From Pseudomonas chlororaphis subsp. aurantiaca (GTDB lineage Bacteria > Pseudomonadota > Gammaproteobacteria > Pseudomonadales > Pseudomonadaceae), in NCBI RefSeq assembly GCF_013466605.1, contig NZ_CP059162.1:6138001-6202000 (forward strand): a DNA stretch of 64,000 nucleotides, in the 5' to 3' direction. A model generated the notes under the pieces. That model worked only from the letters and a program-made list of their open reading frames with translations. It was not told where the DNA came from and made no database searches. How positions within the stretch are numbered: the stretch's first letter is position 1; every line of letters begins with the position of its first letter. The position numbers and the translations under genes were made by a program. Of this stretch, positions 12,308 to 21,009 are shown in pieces.

Positions 12308-13519
12308 ATGCCCATTGCCTTGCTCGCGCTGACCCTGAGCGCCTTCGCCATCGGGACGACTGAGTTCGTCATCGTTGGTCTGTTACCCACCATCGGCGCC
12401 GACCTCGGCGTCAGCCTGCCGTCCGCCGGGCTGCTGGTCAGCCTGTACGCCCTGGGTGTCGCCGTCGGCGCGCCGGTGCTCACCGCGCTGACCGGCAAGG
12501 TCCCGCGCAAACTGTTGCTGCTGTCGCTGATGGTGCTGTTCACCCTCGGCAACCTGCTGGCCTGGCAAGCGCCCGGCTATGAATCCCTGGTCCTGGCGCG
12601 AATCGTCACCGGCCTGGCCCATGGCGTGTTCTTCTCCATCGGCTCGACCATCGCCACCAGCCTGGTGCCCAAGGAGAAAGCCGCCAGCGCGATTGCCATC
12701 ATGTTCACCGGCCTGACCGTGGCCCTGGTCACCGGCGTGCCGCTGGGGACCTTTATCGGCCAGCATTTCGGCTGGCGCGAAACCTTCCTCGTCGTGTCCG
12801 CGCTGGGGGTGTTCGCCTTTATCGGCAGCTTGATCTACGTGCCGAAAAACATCGCCCACAGCAAACCGGCGTCCTTGCTGCAACAACTGCAAGTGCTGAA
12901 ACAACCACGCCTGCTGCTGGTGTACGCCATGACCGCGGTGGGCTACGGCGGCTCGTTCATCGCCTTCACCTTCCTCGCGCCGATTCTCCAGGACATTTCC
13001 GGCTTCAGCGCCAGCACCGTCAGCCTGGTGCTGCTGGTCTACGGCATCTCGGTCGCCGTGGGCAACATCTGGGGCGGCAAGCTGGCGGACAAGCGCGGCC
13101 CGATCAGCGCCCTGAAGATCATCTTCGCCCTGCTGGCCGGCGTGCTGTTCCTGCTCACCTTCACCGCTGGCAACCCTTGGCTGGCACTGGCCACCGTGCT
13201 GGTGTGGGGCGCCGTGGCCTTCGGCAACGTACCGGGCCTGCAGGTCTACGTGGTGCGCCAGGCCGAACACCACACCCCGCAGGCGGTGGACGTGGCCTCG
13301 GGCCTGAACATCGCCGCCTTCAACCTCGGCATCGCCGGCGGCGCCTGGGGTGGCGGCCTGATCGTCGCCCACCTGGGGCTGATCCACACCGCCTGGATCG
13401 GTGGCCTGGTGGTGCTGGGCGCCCTGGCCCTGACCGCCTGGAGCGGACGCCTGGATCGCCTTGGCCCGGTATACGCCGCGCCGGCCGAGGGTTCGAGCCG
13501 GGTGGTGGTCGGGCACTGA
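12308..13519 (+). CDS. MFS transporter, DHA1 drug/sugar efflux type
   Basis: The 403-residue, 12-helix protein begins with the DHA1 signature ALTLSAFAIGTTEFVIVGLL. It carries GLLVSLYALGVAVGAPVLTAL and the motif-A-like loop ALTGKVPRKLLL, then LVLARIVTGLAHGVFFSIG and the antiporter motif C region LVTGVPLGTFIGQHFGWR. It resembles AraJ/YdhP-type exporters. GGAGTTGCAGCC precedes the ATG. It is a single-gene unit: an inverted repeat lies upstream and a strong terminator downstream. Substrate unknown; proton-driven efflux of a small molecule is inferred from the family. Confidence 0.88.
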   Translation: MPIALLALTLSAFAIGTTEFVIVGLLPTIGADLGVSLPSAGLLVSLYALGVAVGAPVLTALTGKVPRKLLLLSLMVLFTLGNLLAWQAPGYESLVLARIVTGLAHGVFFSIGSTIATSLVPKEKAASAIAIMFTGLTVALVTGVPLGTFIGQHFGWRETFLVVSALGVFAFIGSLIYVPKNIAHSKPASLLQQLQVLKQPRLLLVYAMTAVGYGGSFIAFTFLAPILQDISGFSASTVSLVLLVYGISVAVGNIWGGKLADKRGPISALKIIFALLAGVLFLLTFTAGNPWLALATVLVWGAVAFGNVPGLQVYVVRQAEHHTPQAVDVASGLNIAAFNLGIAGGAWGGGLIVAHLGLIHTAWIGGLVVLGALALTAWSGRLDRLGPVYAAPAEGSSRVVVGH

Positions 13520-13547
13520 GCCCGCCAGCAGGCCCCAAGCAGAAAAA

Positions 13548-13573
13548 CGCAGCCCTGACCGGCTGCGTTTTTT
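13548..13573 (+). terminator. Intrinsic terminator after the MFS gene
   Basis: CGCAGCC and GGCTGCG form a perfect 7-bp stem with a CTGACC loop, followed by six T; an A-run precedes it. The following ~215 bp up to the DUF72 gene hold nothing I recognise. Confidence 0.92.
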
Positions 13574-13789
13574 ATGCCCGATCGTAAAGGGTGGCGCCTA
13601 GCGGGGCTGGCGTTGGCGGCTGATCGACGCCCGGCGCAGGGTTTTACACAAGCGTCAGGCGGCCCATCGCCCACCAGCCCGCCGCTGCGGGCTGGAAAAC
13701 GCCGTCCGTAGGAAGGTCGAAACTTTCCCGCCAGCCGGGCAGTCATCAAAAGACAGAGACGGTTCGGAGACCATCGGACGGGAGCGGAC

Positions 13790-14716
13790 ATGGCGGCAAT
13801 TCATATCGGTATTTCCGGCTGGCGCTACAAGCCCTGGCGTGGAGATTTCTACCCCGAGGGGCTGACGCAGAAGCGCGAGCTGCAATTCGCCTCGCGCGCA
13901 GTCAACAGCATCGAAATCAACGGTTCGTTCTACGCGCTGCAGACCCCCGAGCGTTATGCCGACTGGTATGCCGATACCCCCAAGGACTTCGTGTTCAGTG
14001 TCAAGGCACCGCGCTACATCACCCATATCCTGCGGCTGCGGGATATGCACAAGCCGATCGCCAACTTCTTCGCCTCGGGCGTGCTGGAGCTCAAGGACAA
14101 GCTCGGGCCGATCCTCTGGCAGTTTCCGCCGAGTTTTCAGTTCGACGCCGAGCTGTTCGGCGCCTTTCTTCAGCAACTGCCCGCCGATACCGAACAGGCC
14201 GCCGCCCTCGCCCGCCAGCACGAACCACGCCTGAACGGCCACGCCAGCACCAAGGCCTACGGCAAAAAAGCCATGCGCCATGCCGTGGAAATCCGCCATG
14301 CAAGCTTTGCCGTGCCCGAATTCACCCACCTGCTGCGCCAGCACGGTGTGGCGCTGGTGGTGGCCGACACCGCCGGCAAGTGGCCCTATTGCGAGGACCT
14401 GACCGGCGATTTCGTCTACCTGCGGCTGCATGGCGACAAGGAACTGTATGCCAGCGGCTATACGCCCCAGGCCCTGAAGCGCTGGGGCGACCGGATCGAG
14501 GCCTGGCACAACGGCAAACAACCCGCCGATGCCCGGCTGATCGACGCCCGGCACCCCCCCAGGGCGCGCAAGAGCCGGGAGGTGTTTTGTTATTTCGACA
14601 ATGACCTTAAGGTCCGCGCGCCCTTCGATGCCCGTCGGCTGCTGCAGCGCTTCGGGCTCGACAAGGCGCTGGCGACGGCGCCCGGCGAGCCCGCCCCGCC
14701 GGGGGTGCTGCCATGA
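13790..14716 (+). CDS. DUF72 (YecE-like) protein
   Basis: The 308-residue protein has the DUF72 TIM-barrel marks: N-terminal IHIGISGWRYKPWRGDFYPEG, the NSIEINGSFYALQ strand, FVFSVKAPRYITH, LGPILWQFPPSF, VEIRHASF and the late YLRLHGDKELYASGY. The family's activity is not settled; it is often noted near nucleic-acid genes. GGGAGC lies about six bases upstream of the ATG. The stop codon overlaps the next start (ATGA), placing it first in a four-gene chain with an EEP-family hydrolase, ClsB and a YbhN-like protein. Confidence 0.85.
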   Translation: MAAIHIGISGWRYKPWRGDFYPEGLTQKRELQFASRAVNSIEINGSFYALQTPERYADWYADTPKDFVFSVKAPRYITHILRLRDMHKPIANFFASGVLELKDKLGPILWQFPPSFQFDAELFGAFLQQLPADTEQAAALARQHEPRLNGHASTKAYGKKAMRHAVEIRHASFAVPEFTHLLRQHGVALVVADTAGKWPYCEDLTGDFVYLRLHGDKELYASGYTPQALKRWGDRIEAWHNGKQPADARLIDARHPPRARKSREVFCYFDNDLKVRAPFDARRLLQRFGLDKALATAPGEPAPPGVLP

Positions 14717-15510
14717 GCCATGACGAGTCGGCCAACAGCCCGATACAACCCGCGATCGGGCTTGCCGCCGCGCGCCGCTTCACGGTGCTGACGGTGAACA
14801 CCCACAAGGGCTTCACCGCCCTGAACCGGCGCTTCATCCTGCCCGAGCTGCGCGAGGCGGTGCGCAGCGTGGCCGCCGATGTGGTGTTCCTGCAAGAGGT
14901 GCACGGCGCCCACGACCAGCATCCGCAGCGCTACAACAACTGGCCGAGCATGCCGCAATACGAGTTCCTCGCCGACAGCATCTGGCCGCAGTTCGCCTAT
15001 GGGCGCAATGCGGTGTACCCGGCAGGCGACCACGGCAATGCGCTGCTGTCGAAGTTCCAGATCATTCGCTACGACAACCTCGACATCTCCCTGTCCGGAC
15101 ACGAGAGCCGCGGCCTGCTGCATTGCGTGCTGCGCCTGCCCGGCGACGCCCTGGAAGTGCATGCCATCTGCGTGCACCTGGGATTGCGCGAAAGCCACCG
15201 CCAGCAACAGCTGGACCTGCTGCTGCAACTGATCGCCGAGCTGCCCGTCGATGCGCCCTTGATCGTCGCCGGCGACTTCAACGACTGGCGGCTGCGCGCC
15301 GACGCGCAGCTCGCTCCCAGTGGCTTGCAGGAGGCCTTTGTCAGCCTGCACGGCAAGCCGGCGCGCAGCTTCCCCGCGCGCCTGCCGCTGCTGCGGCTGG
15401 ACCGGATCTACGTGCGTCACCTGAAGGTCCACCGGCCCCAGGTACTGGACACCCATCCCTGGTCCCATCTCTCCGATCACGCGCCGCTGTCGGTCGAGGT
15501 CGAACTATGA
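14713..15510 (+). CDS. Endonuclease/exonuclease/phosphatase family protein (YbhP-like)
   Basis: The 265-residue protein has the metal-dependent EEP fold: VLTVNTHKGF, the catalytic Glu strand VVFLQEVHG, GRNAVYPAGDHGNALLSKF, the VAGDFNDWR Asp/Asn motif and the terminal SDHAPLSVE His motif. In E. coli the equivalent gene (ybhP) sits beside clsB and ybhN, as here, which suggests a lipid headgroup or phosphodiester substrate rather than DNA. It overlaps the DUF72 gene by four bases and the clsB gene by four bases, so translation of the chain is coupled. No signal peptide. Confidence 0.88.
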   Translation: MSHDESANSPIQPAIGLAAARRFTVLTVNTHKGFTALNRRFILPELREAVRSVAADVVFLQEVHGAHDQHPQRYNNWPSMPQYEFLADSIWPQFAYGRNAVYPAGDHGNALLSKFQIIRYDNLDISLSGHESRGLLHCVLRLPGDALEVHAICVHLGLRESHRQQQLDLLLQLIAELPVDAPLIVAGDFNDWRLRADAQLAPSGLQEAFVSLHGKPARSFPARLPLLRLDRIYVRHLKVHRPQVLDTHPWSHLSDHAPLSVEVEL

Positions 15511-16808
15511 ACGACATGCCTCTGGAAAAAACCACGGTGGACCGCCTGCCCGACGCCGGGCTGGCCCACGAGCCGCCACGGATGGACCTCGAATATGGCT
15601 GGCACAGCAACAACCGGGTGGTGCTGCTGGAAAATGGCGAAGCCTATTTCCCCCGAGTGTTCGAAGTGCTGCGCCAGGCGCAGCACGAGATCCTGCTGGA
15701 GACCTTCATCCTTTTCGAGGACAAGGTCGGCCAGGAGCTGCACGGTATCCTGATCGAGGCCGCACAGCGTGGTGTACGGGTCACCGTCAGCCTGGACGGC
15801 TTCGGTTGCGGCGAATTGAGCTCCGAATTCCTTGCCGCCATGAGCAACGCCGGGGTGCGCTTGCAGATATTCGACCCGGCGCAGCCGATTCTCGGGGTAC
15901 GCACCAACTGGTTCCGCCGCCTGCATCGCAAGATAGTGGTGGTCGACGGCAGCATCGCCTTTGTCGGCGGGATCAACTTCTCCGCCGATCACCTGGCCGA
16001 TTTCGGTCCCCAGGCCAAGCAGGACTACTCGGTAGAGATCCAGGGGCCGGCGGTGGTGGATATCCATCATTTCGCCCTGAGCCAGGGCGACGGCCCGGCC
16101 CGCGCCCGCTACTGGTGGCAACGCCGCCGGCAGCGCCGCGCGCAGCTGGCCCTGACCGACCATGACGGCCAGGTGCGCCTGGTCTATCGCGACAACCGCC
16201 TGCACCGCAGCGATATCGAAGAGGTCTACCGCCAGGTGCTGCGTGGAGCCCGGCAACGGGTGGTGATCGCCAATGCCTATTTCTTCCCCGGCTATCGGCT
16301 GCTGCGCGAGATCCGCAACGCCGCGCGCCGTGGCGTCGAGGTGCGGCTGATCCTGCAGGGCGAGCCGGACATGCTGGTGGCCAGGCTGGCGGCACGCACG
16401 CTCTATGACTACCTGCTCAAGGATGGCGTGACCATCTACGAATATTGCGAACGGCCGCTGCACGGCAAGGTGGCGCTGGTGGACGACGACTGGAGCACCG
16501 TGGGCTCGAGCAATCTCGACCCGCTGAGCCTGTCGCTGAACCTGGAAGCCAATGTGCTGATCCGCGACCGGGCCTTCAATCACGACCTGTTCGAGCGCCT
16601 CGACCGGCTCAGCCGCGACCACTGCCAGGCCATGCCGGCCAAGGGTTCCGGTCGCGGCCGCCTGTGGCGACTGACCGTGGGCTTCCTGGTGTTTCACATC
16701 CTGCGTCACTTTCCGGCCTGGGCCGGCTGGCTGCCCGCCCACAAGCCGCAGTTGAAGCCCTTCGGCCAGGCCGCCACCCAGCGGGAGTCGCCCCATGAGC
16801 CGCACTGA
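15507..16808 (+). CDS. clsB: Cardiolipin synthase ClsB, phospholipase D superfamily
   Basis: The 433-residue frame starts at the ATG overlapping the previous stop (ATGA); the much longer in-frame extension upstream is a shadow of the EEP gene. Two HKD motifs mark the bipartite PLD active site: HRKIVVVDGSIAFVGGINFS near residue 140 and HGKVALVDDDWSTVGSSNLD near residue 318. There is no N-terminal membrane pair, which is the ClsB rather than the ClsA form. It joins phosphatidyl groups to make cardiolipin. Its C-terminus overlaps the start of the membrane-protein gene by 14 bases, keeping the ybhP-clsB-ybhN order of E. coli. Confidence 0.93.
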   Translation: MNDMPLEKTTVDRLPDAGLAHEPPRMDLEYGWHSNNRVVLLENGEAYFPRVFEVLRQAQHEILLETFILFEDKVGQELHGILIEAAQRGVRVTVSLDGFGCGELSSEFLAAMSNAGVRLQIFDPAQPILGVRTNWFRRLHRKIVVVDGSIAFVGGINFSADHLADFGPQAKQDYSVEIQGPAVVDIHHFALSQGDGPARARYWWQRRRQRRAQLALTDHDGQVRLVYRDNRLHRSDIEEVYRQVLRGARQRVVIANAYFFPGYRLLREIRNAARRGVEVRLILQGEPDMLVARLAARTLYDYLLKDGVTIYEYCERPLHGKVALVDDDWSTVGSSNLDPLSLSLNLEANVLIRDRAFNHDLFERLDRLSRDHCQAMPAKGSGRGRLWRLTVGFLVFHILRHFPAWAGWLPAHKPQLKPFGQAATQRESPHEPH

Positions 16809-17790
16809 TGCCCATGGCTCGACACCCGCCGCGTCGCATGCCCGGTCGCGCTGGCAACGCCTGAAGAAACCGCTGACCATCGCCTTCTTCCTGCTGTTGA
16901 TCGTGCTGTTCACCCTGCTGGCCCGGCGCATCGACTGGGGCGAGGTGCTTGGCACCCTGGCCGACTTCAAGGTGCGCACCCTGGTCATCGCCGCGAGCCT
17001 GACCCTGGCCAGCTTCCTGGTCTATGCCTGCTTCGACCTGATCGGGCGCACCTACATCCGGCAGAACCTCGGCTGGCGGCAGATCCTGCCGGTGGGGTTC
17101 ATCAGCTATGCCTTCAACCTCAACCTCAGCGCCTGGGTCGGCGGGATCGCCATGCGCTACCGACTGTACTCCAGGCTCGGGGTGAGCACCGGCAACATCG
17201 CCAAGATCCTCGGCCTGAGCCTGGCCACCAACTGGTTCGGCTACATGGCCGTGGCCGGCACGGTGTTCGCCAGTGGCCTGATGAAGCTGCCGCCCGGCTG
17301 GCAGCTCAGCAACGGCGCGTTGCAGGGGGTGGGCGTCCTGCTGCTGGTGCTGGGCGTGGGTTACCTGGCGGCCTGTCGATTTTCCCGACGGCGCGAGTGG
17401 TCGATACGCGGGGTCGAGATCAACCTGCCCTCGTTGCACATGGCCCTGCTGCAACTGGCCCTGGGCGCGCTCAACTGGTCGCTGATGGCAGCGGTGATCT
17501 TTACCCTGCTGCCCAGCAAGCTCGATTACCCGGTGGTGCTCGGAGTGCTGCTAATCAGCAGCATCGCCGGGGTCATCACCCATATCCCGGCGGGGCTCGG
17601 GGTGTTGGAGGCGGTGTTCATCGCCCTGCTGCAACATGAGGTGTCCCGCGGCAGCCTGCTGGCCGGGTTGATCGCCTACCGGGCGATCTACTTCATCCTG
17701 CCGCTGCTGATCGCGCTGCTGATGTACCTGGCGCTGGAAGCCAAAGCCAAGGCGTTGCGCGTGGAGAAAAAGCCGCGCAAAGGCAACTGA
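16795..17790 (+). CDS. YbhN-like integral membrane protein (LPG synthase/UPF0104 transmembrane domain)
   Basis: The 331-residue protein has about eight hydrophobic helices, beginning at LTIAFFLLLIVLFTLLARRI after a basic cytoplasmic tail. It contains family marks such as FISYAFNLNLSAWVGGIAMRY, LGLSLATNWFGYM and ITHIPAGLGVLEAVFIALL. This is the flippase-like membrane half of lysyl-phosphatidylglycerol synthases without the synthase half. The E. coli homologue ybhN is linked to phospholipid homeostasis, consistent with clsB upstream. The C-terminus is short and strongly basic. It is the last gene of the chain; a GC-rich hairpin follows. Confidence 0.88.
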   Translation: MSRTDAHGSTPAASHARSRWQRLKKPLTIAFFLLLIVLFTLLARRIDWGEVLGTLADFKVRTLVIAASLTLASFLVYACFDLIGRTYIRQNLGWRQILPVGFISYAFNLNLSAWVGGIAMRYRLYSRLGVSTGNIAKILGLSLATNWFGYMAVAGTVFASGLMKLPPGWQLSNGALQGVGVLLLVLGVGYLAACRFSRRREWSIRGVEINLPSLHMALLQLALGALNWSLMAAVIFTLLPSKLDYPVVLGVLLISSIAGVITHIPAGLGVLEAVFIALLQHEVSRGSLLAGLIAYRAIYFILPLLIALLMYLALEAKAKALRVEKKPRKGN

Positions 17791-17823
17791 CGCTGTCGCG
17801 ACAACCACGCGCGTTCCTCTCCG

Positions 17824-17843
17824 GGGAGCGAGCTTGCGCTCCC
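17824..17843. repeat. GC-rich hairpin between convergent genes
   Basis: GGGAGCG and CGCTCCC are perfect 7-bp arms around AGCTTG. It resembles the single-copy REP core of fluorescens-group pseudomonads. There is no T-run, so a standard terminator is unlikely. Confidence 0.55.
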
Positions 17844-17862
17844 ATTCAACCAGCGCTTTCGA

Positions 17863-18618
17863 CTATCGCGACTGAATGATGCTCAACCGTTCTCCCACCA
17901 CCATTTCCGTGATCCAGTCCACCAGGATCGAGGTGTAGGCCTGCTGCGACACGGGATCGCTCAGGGCATGGTCGGCGCCGTCGATGATCCGGTGGGTCAT
18001 GGAATGGGTCTGCTGGCAGGCCGCGCGGTAACTCATGATGGTGGCGTGCGGCACATGCTCGTCAGTCTCCGACTCCACCAGCAGCACATCCCCGGTGAAC
18101 GCCGCGCAGGCATGCAGCGCCCGGTTGCTGTCCATGCGCACCAGGCTGCTGCGGTAATCCAGCAGGTCGGCCTTGTCCAGGTCGCGCTTGGGGCTGTTCC
18201 AGGCTTCGTCGCGGTACAGCGCCGGTACCCGCAGCGCCAGCCAGCGCACCGGCCGCAGAGAGGTCAGGATGCTTGCCAGGTAGCCACCGTAACTGGTGCC
18301 CACCACGGCGATTGCCGAGGTGTCGAGGGCCGGGTGGGCCAGCAGGCGGTCATAGGCCGCCAACAGGTCGCGCAGGTTGTCTTCGCGGGTCACGCGGTTC
18401 AGCGGGATACCGCTACCGGCGTGGCCCCGCAGGTCGAAGGTCAGGCACACGCAACCCAGCCCGGCGATGCCCCGGGCGCGCTCCAGGTCGCGTTCCTGGC
18501 TCCCACCCCAACCGTGGACAAACAGTACGCCGGGGACTTTCGACCTGGGACTGAGGAAGGTCCCGCTCATCTGCTCGTCATCGATGTCGATTTGAATGCT
18601 TTCGCTTCTAGCCGTCAT
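17863..18618 (-). CDS. Alpha/beta hydrolase (dienelactone hydrolase/S9-like)
   Basis: The 251-residue soluble enzyme shows the alpha/beta hydrolase elements: VLFVHGWGGSQ oxyanion region, CLTFDLRGHAGSG, nucleophile elbow GTSYGG with Ser109, an acid in VESETDEHVPH and the His in DGADHALSD. Substrate unknown; an ester or acyl-peptide is likely. Its start overlaps the end of the DUF3182 gene by 11 bases on the same strand, so the two are an operon and probably act together. Confidence 0.88.
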   Translation of the reverse strand: MTARSESIQIDIDDEQMSGTFLSPRSKVPGVLFVHGWGGSQERDLERARGIAGLGCVCLTFDLRGHAGSGIPLNRVTREDNLRDLLAAYDRLLAHPALDTSAIAVVGTSYGGYLASILTSLRPVRWLALRVPALYRDEAWNSPKRDLDKADLLDYRSSLVRMDSNRALHACAAFTGDVLLVESETDEHVPHATIMSYRAACQQTHSMTHRIIDGADHALSDPVSQQAYTSILVDWITEMVVGERLSIIQSR

Positions 18619-19717
18619 AGGATTTGACCGTTACATATTTGAGAAGAAAGTCACTGTGCTCCGCGGGCCCGCGATAGACCTCGATGGCATCGACCGGCAA
18701 GGGCCGGTCGACATAGGTTTCCACCGCGGACACACGAATCGCGCGCATGCCCGGATGGTTGATAAAGGCCTGCAAAGCCGCCACTTCGGCGCTGCTGGCA
18801 CCGCCCATGCGCCACGATTGCTCGAGTACGCCGCTGCGTTGCCGGCCCTCGGCGTCCAGGCCCTGGGCGATATCGTAATTGCGCCGGGAGGCGAAAAAGC
18901 GCGGATAGGCCTCATCGGCGGCGGCGTCGAAAACCTGGGCCTGCTGCACCGCCTGGCGCACGTCCGGCGGCAGTTGCAGCGCCAGCAACTCAGGGTAGCC
19001 CCCCTGCACCACCAACAGCTCGGAGCCACCGTAGACCTGCTCGCCGTCGGCGTCCTCGGTCAGGTACTGCTGGCCGCAGTAGCTGAGGACATGGCCGGCG
19101 ATAAAGGACTGGCCGGCGCTGTAGGTGACCACCTGTTGCAGATCCTGCTCCAGGACCACGCCTTCATTGAACTGCCGGGCGACGTCCGGTTGCGTCAGCA
19201 GCTCGTCGAAGTGCTCCAGGCTCTCGATCACCTGCTGGCCACGACCGGCGCAGGCATGGATCGGCTTCATGCGGATCGGCCCGCTGTAAAGCAAATGGCT
19301 GGCCGCTGGCCGGGCGTCGTTCAGGGTGAACACGCTCAGGCCGTCCAGCACCACATTGCGCACCCGCAGGGAGAACAGCGGCGCCCAGCCCGGCGGGGCC
19401 ACGGCGTTCTTGTTCAACAAACCATGGGTGATGGCCTTGGTGCAGATAAAGTCATGCTCGACATACCCGCCCCACAGGTCGCCCGGCCCCTTGACCCGCA
19501 ATTGCCGGGCCGCGGCAGGGCCGACGATGGTCTGCGTCGGCAGCAGGTACAGCTCGCCCTGGCCATGCACGAACGGGTCGTAGTCACCGGCGAACTCCAG
19601 CCCGAGTATCTGCGCCAGCCATCGGGCCAGCGCGCGATTGGTCTCCACTACATGCTGAGAGGCCCCCGGATGGACCGAGTGGGCGACCACTCGTTTCTTG
19701 CGTTGCGTCGGGGTCAT
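18608..19717 (-). CDS. DUF3182 family protein
   Basis: The 369-residue start at MTPTQRKKRVVAHS has AGGGGGAC just upstream; a 12-residue longer frame lacks this. Recognisable DUF3182 segments are ELYLLPTQTIVG, GGYVEHDFICTKAITHGL, IRMKPIHACAGRGQQVIES and GVVLEQDLQQVVTYSAGQ. The arrangement of the KAITHGL, IRMKP...GRGQ and VLEQDL strands looks like an ATP-grasp lid and core, so a carboxylate-amine ligase activity is possible, but this is inference. It is followed by the overlapping hydrolase gene. Direct 12-bp repeats lie in the upstream gap and may regulate it. Confidence 0.8.
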   Translation of the reverse strand: MTPTQRKKRVVAHSVHPGASQHVVETNRALARWLAQILGLEFAGDYDPFVHGQGELYLLPTQTIVGPAAARQLRVKGPGDLWGGYVEHDFICTKAITHGLLNKNAVAPPGWAPLFSLRVRNVVLDGLSVFTLNDARPAASHLLYSGPIRMKPIHACAGRGQQVIESLEHFDELLTQPDVARQFNEGVVLEQDLQQVVTYSAGQSFIAGHVLSYCGQQYLTEDADGEQVYGGSELLVVQGGYPELLALQLPPDVRQAVQQAQVFDAAADEAYPRFFASRRNYDIAQGLDAEGRQRSGVLEQSWRMGGASSAEVAALQAFINHPGMRAIRVSAVETYVDRPLPVDAIEVYRGPAEHSDFLLKYVTVKSYDG

Positions 19718-19775
19718 GCGTCCCCCTTTGTCATCGGCGTGATGAATGTACAAGGAAGGGTGCAGGGATCACGCC

Positions 19776-19842
19776 AAGGCCCGGGGGGAGTCGAATCCCC
19801 CCTGGATAAGCGCTCTACGCCATCGTTGCTGGCATTGGGCCT
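19776..19842 (-). other. tRNA-like folded element (possible tRNA remnant)
   Basis: On the minus strand AGGCCC at one end pairs with GGGCCT at the other, as an acceptor-like stem. Just inside the 3' end GGGGGG and CCCCCC enclose ATTCGACT, similar to a T-arm, and GTAGAGCGC resembles a D-arm. At 67 bases it is too short, has no clear anticodon arm and mismatches the conserved G53-C61 pair, so it is not called a functional tRNA. Confidence 0.25.
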
Positions 19843-19846
19843 GTCT

Positions 19847-19888
19847 TATTTTGCACGATCGACCGGCGCCGCCCGGTATTTTGCACGA
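19847..19888. promoter_or_regulatory. Direct repeats TATTTTGCACGA x2, candidate activator site
   Basis: TATTTTGCACGA occurs at 19847-19858 and again at 19877-19888, exactly 30 bp apart (about three helical turns, same face). AraC/GlxA-family regulators such as Pseudomonas ArgR bind direct repeats. The pair lies between the GlxA-type regulator gene and the DUF3182 gene, upstream of the latter. Confidence 0.45.
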
Positions 19889-19898
19889 CTCGCGAAGG

Positions 19899-20906
19899 TC
19901 AGCCCTGCCCGGCCCGCGCCAGCGGTGTCGGCGGTGTCACGCCGAAACGCGCGCGATATTCGCTGGGCGCCAGCCCGGTGATCTTCTTGAAGGTGGCGCG
20001 GAACGCCCCCGGGTCCTGGTAACCGACCGTCCAGGCGATATGGTCGATGGTGCCGTTGGTGAACTCGAGCATTTCCCGGGCCTTGCCCACCCGCAAGTGC
20101 TGGCAATATTCGGTGGGCTTGAGCCCGGTGGCGGCCCGAAAGCGCCGCAGGAAGGTGCACTCCTCCAGCCCGGCCTGCTGCGCCATGATGGCGAGGGAAA
20201 CGTCCACCGCGCCATTGGCCTGCAGCCAGTGCTGCACCTTGAGGATCGCCGCGTCGCCGTGGCCGAGGATCGGCGCAAAGTTACTGCCGCACTGGCTGGC
20301 ACTGTCGCTGTGCTCGATCACCAGAAAACGCGCGGTGCCACTGGCAATGCTCGGGCCCAGCAGGCGATCGACCATGCGCAGCCCGAGCTCGGACCAGGCC
20401 ATCAGGCCGGCAGTGGTGATCAGGTCGCCATCGTCGACGATCGGCTTGTCGGCGTTCAGGCGGATGTTCGGGTAGCGCTCGGCGAACTGCTTCGCCGAAG
20501 TCCAGTGAGTGGTGGCACTGCGACCGTCGAGCAGGCCACTTTCGGCCAGCAGGATCGACCCGACACAGACCCCGCCCAGGGTCGCACCATTGGCATGCTG
20601 CTGGCGTAGCCATTGGGTCAGCGCCTGCGGTGCCTGTGCCTGGGAGAAACCGGCCACCGAGGGTGGGATCAGCACCGCCAGCAATGGACCGTCGACATCA
20701 GGGTGACTGTCGTATACCCGTATAGGCGCCTGCTCGGCCTGCGCCTGCCAGTGGCTGATGCGCAACAGCGGCAACTGCGTACTGCGTTGTTCGGCGGCGA
20801 TACGGTTGGCGACCCCGAACAGGTCGGTCAAGCCATGCACCGCGGCCATCTGTGCCCCGGGATAGATCAGCACGCCCAGCTCGGCGACTGCGCTTTCCAT
20901 ACCCAT
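19899..20906 (-). CDS. GlxA-family transcriptional regulator (DJ-1/PfpI + AraC HTH)
   Basis: The 335-residue start at MGMESAVAELGVLIYPGAQ has GGGGGA about nine bases upstream; the longer frame would reach into the divergent promoter. Residues 1-190 are a DJ-1/PfpI-type sensing domain with the Cys motif GGVCVGSILLAESGLLDG. Residues from about 225 are the AraC DNA-binding domain, with two helix-turn-helix units (VSLAIMAQQAGLEECTFLRR and HIAWTVGYQDPGAFRATFKK). The family includes ArgR, GbdR and CdhR, which sense nitrogenous metabolites. It is divergent from the isochorismatase-like hydrolase, which it probably controls across the 103-bp shared promoter region. Confidence 0.9.
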   Translation of the reverse strand: MGMESAVAELGVLIYPGAQMAAVHGLTDLFGVANRIAAEQRSTQLPLLRISHWQAQAEQAPIRVYDSHPDVDGPLLAVLIPPSVAGFSQAQAPQALTQWLRQQHANGATLGGVCVGSILLAESGLLDGRSATTHWTSAKQFAERYPNIRLNADKPIVDDGDLITTAGLMAWSELGLRMVDRLLGPSIASGTARFLVIEHSDSASQCGSNFAPILGHGDAAILKVQHWLQANGAVDVSLAIMAQQAGLEECTFLRRFRAATGLKPTEYCQHLRVGKAREMLEFTNGTIDHIAWTVGYQDPGAFRATFKKITGLAPSEYRARFGVTPPTPLARAGQG

Positions 20907-21009
20907 TGTCAGTTTTCCCCCTTCTATTGTCGGTGCAGCCAATCCTCGACCGGCCCGCCGGAGCCAATACTGGACTCCACAGCCAGCCACCACTCCAGAG
21001 GACACACCC

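Noticed and set aside
19776..19842. Functional tRNA gene
   Set aside because: Too short, no anticodon arm, and the T-stem closing pair is mismatched.
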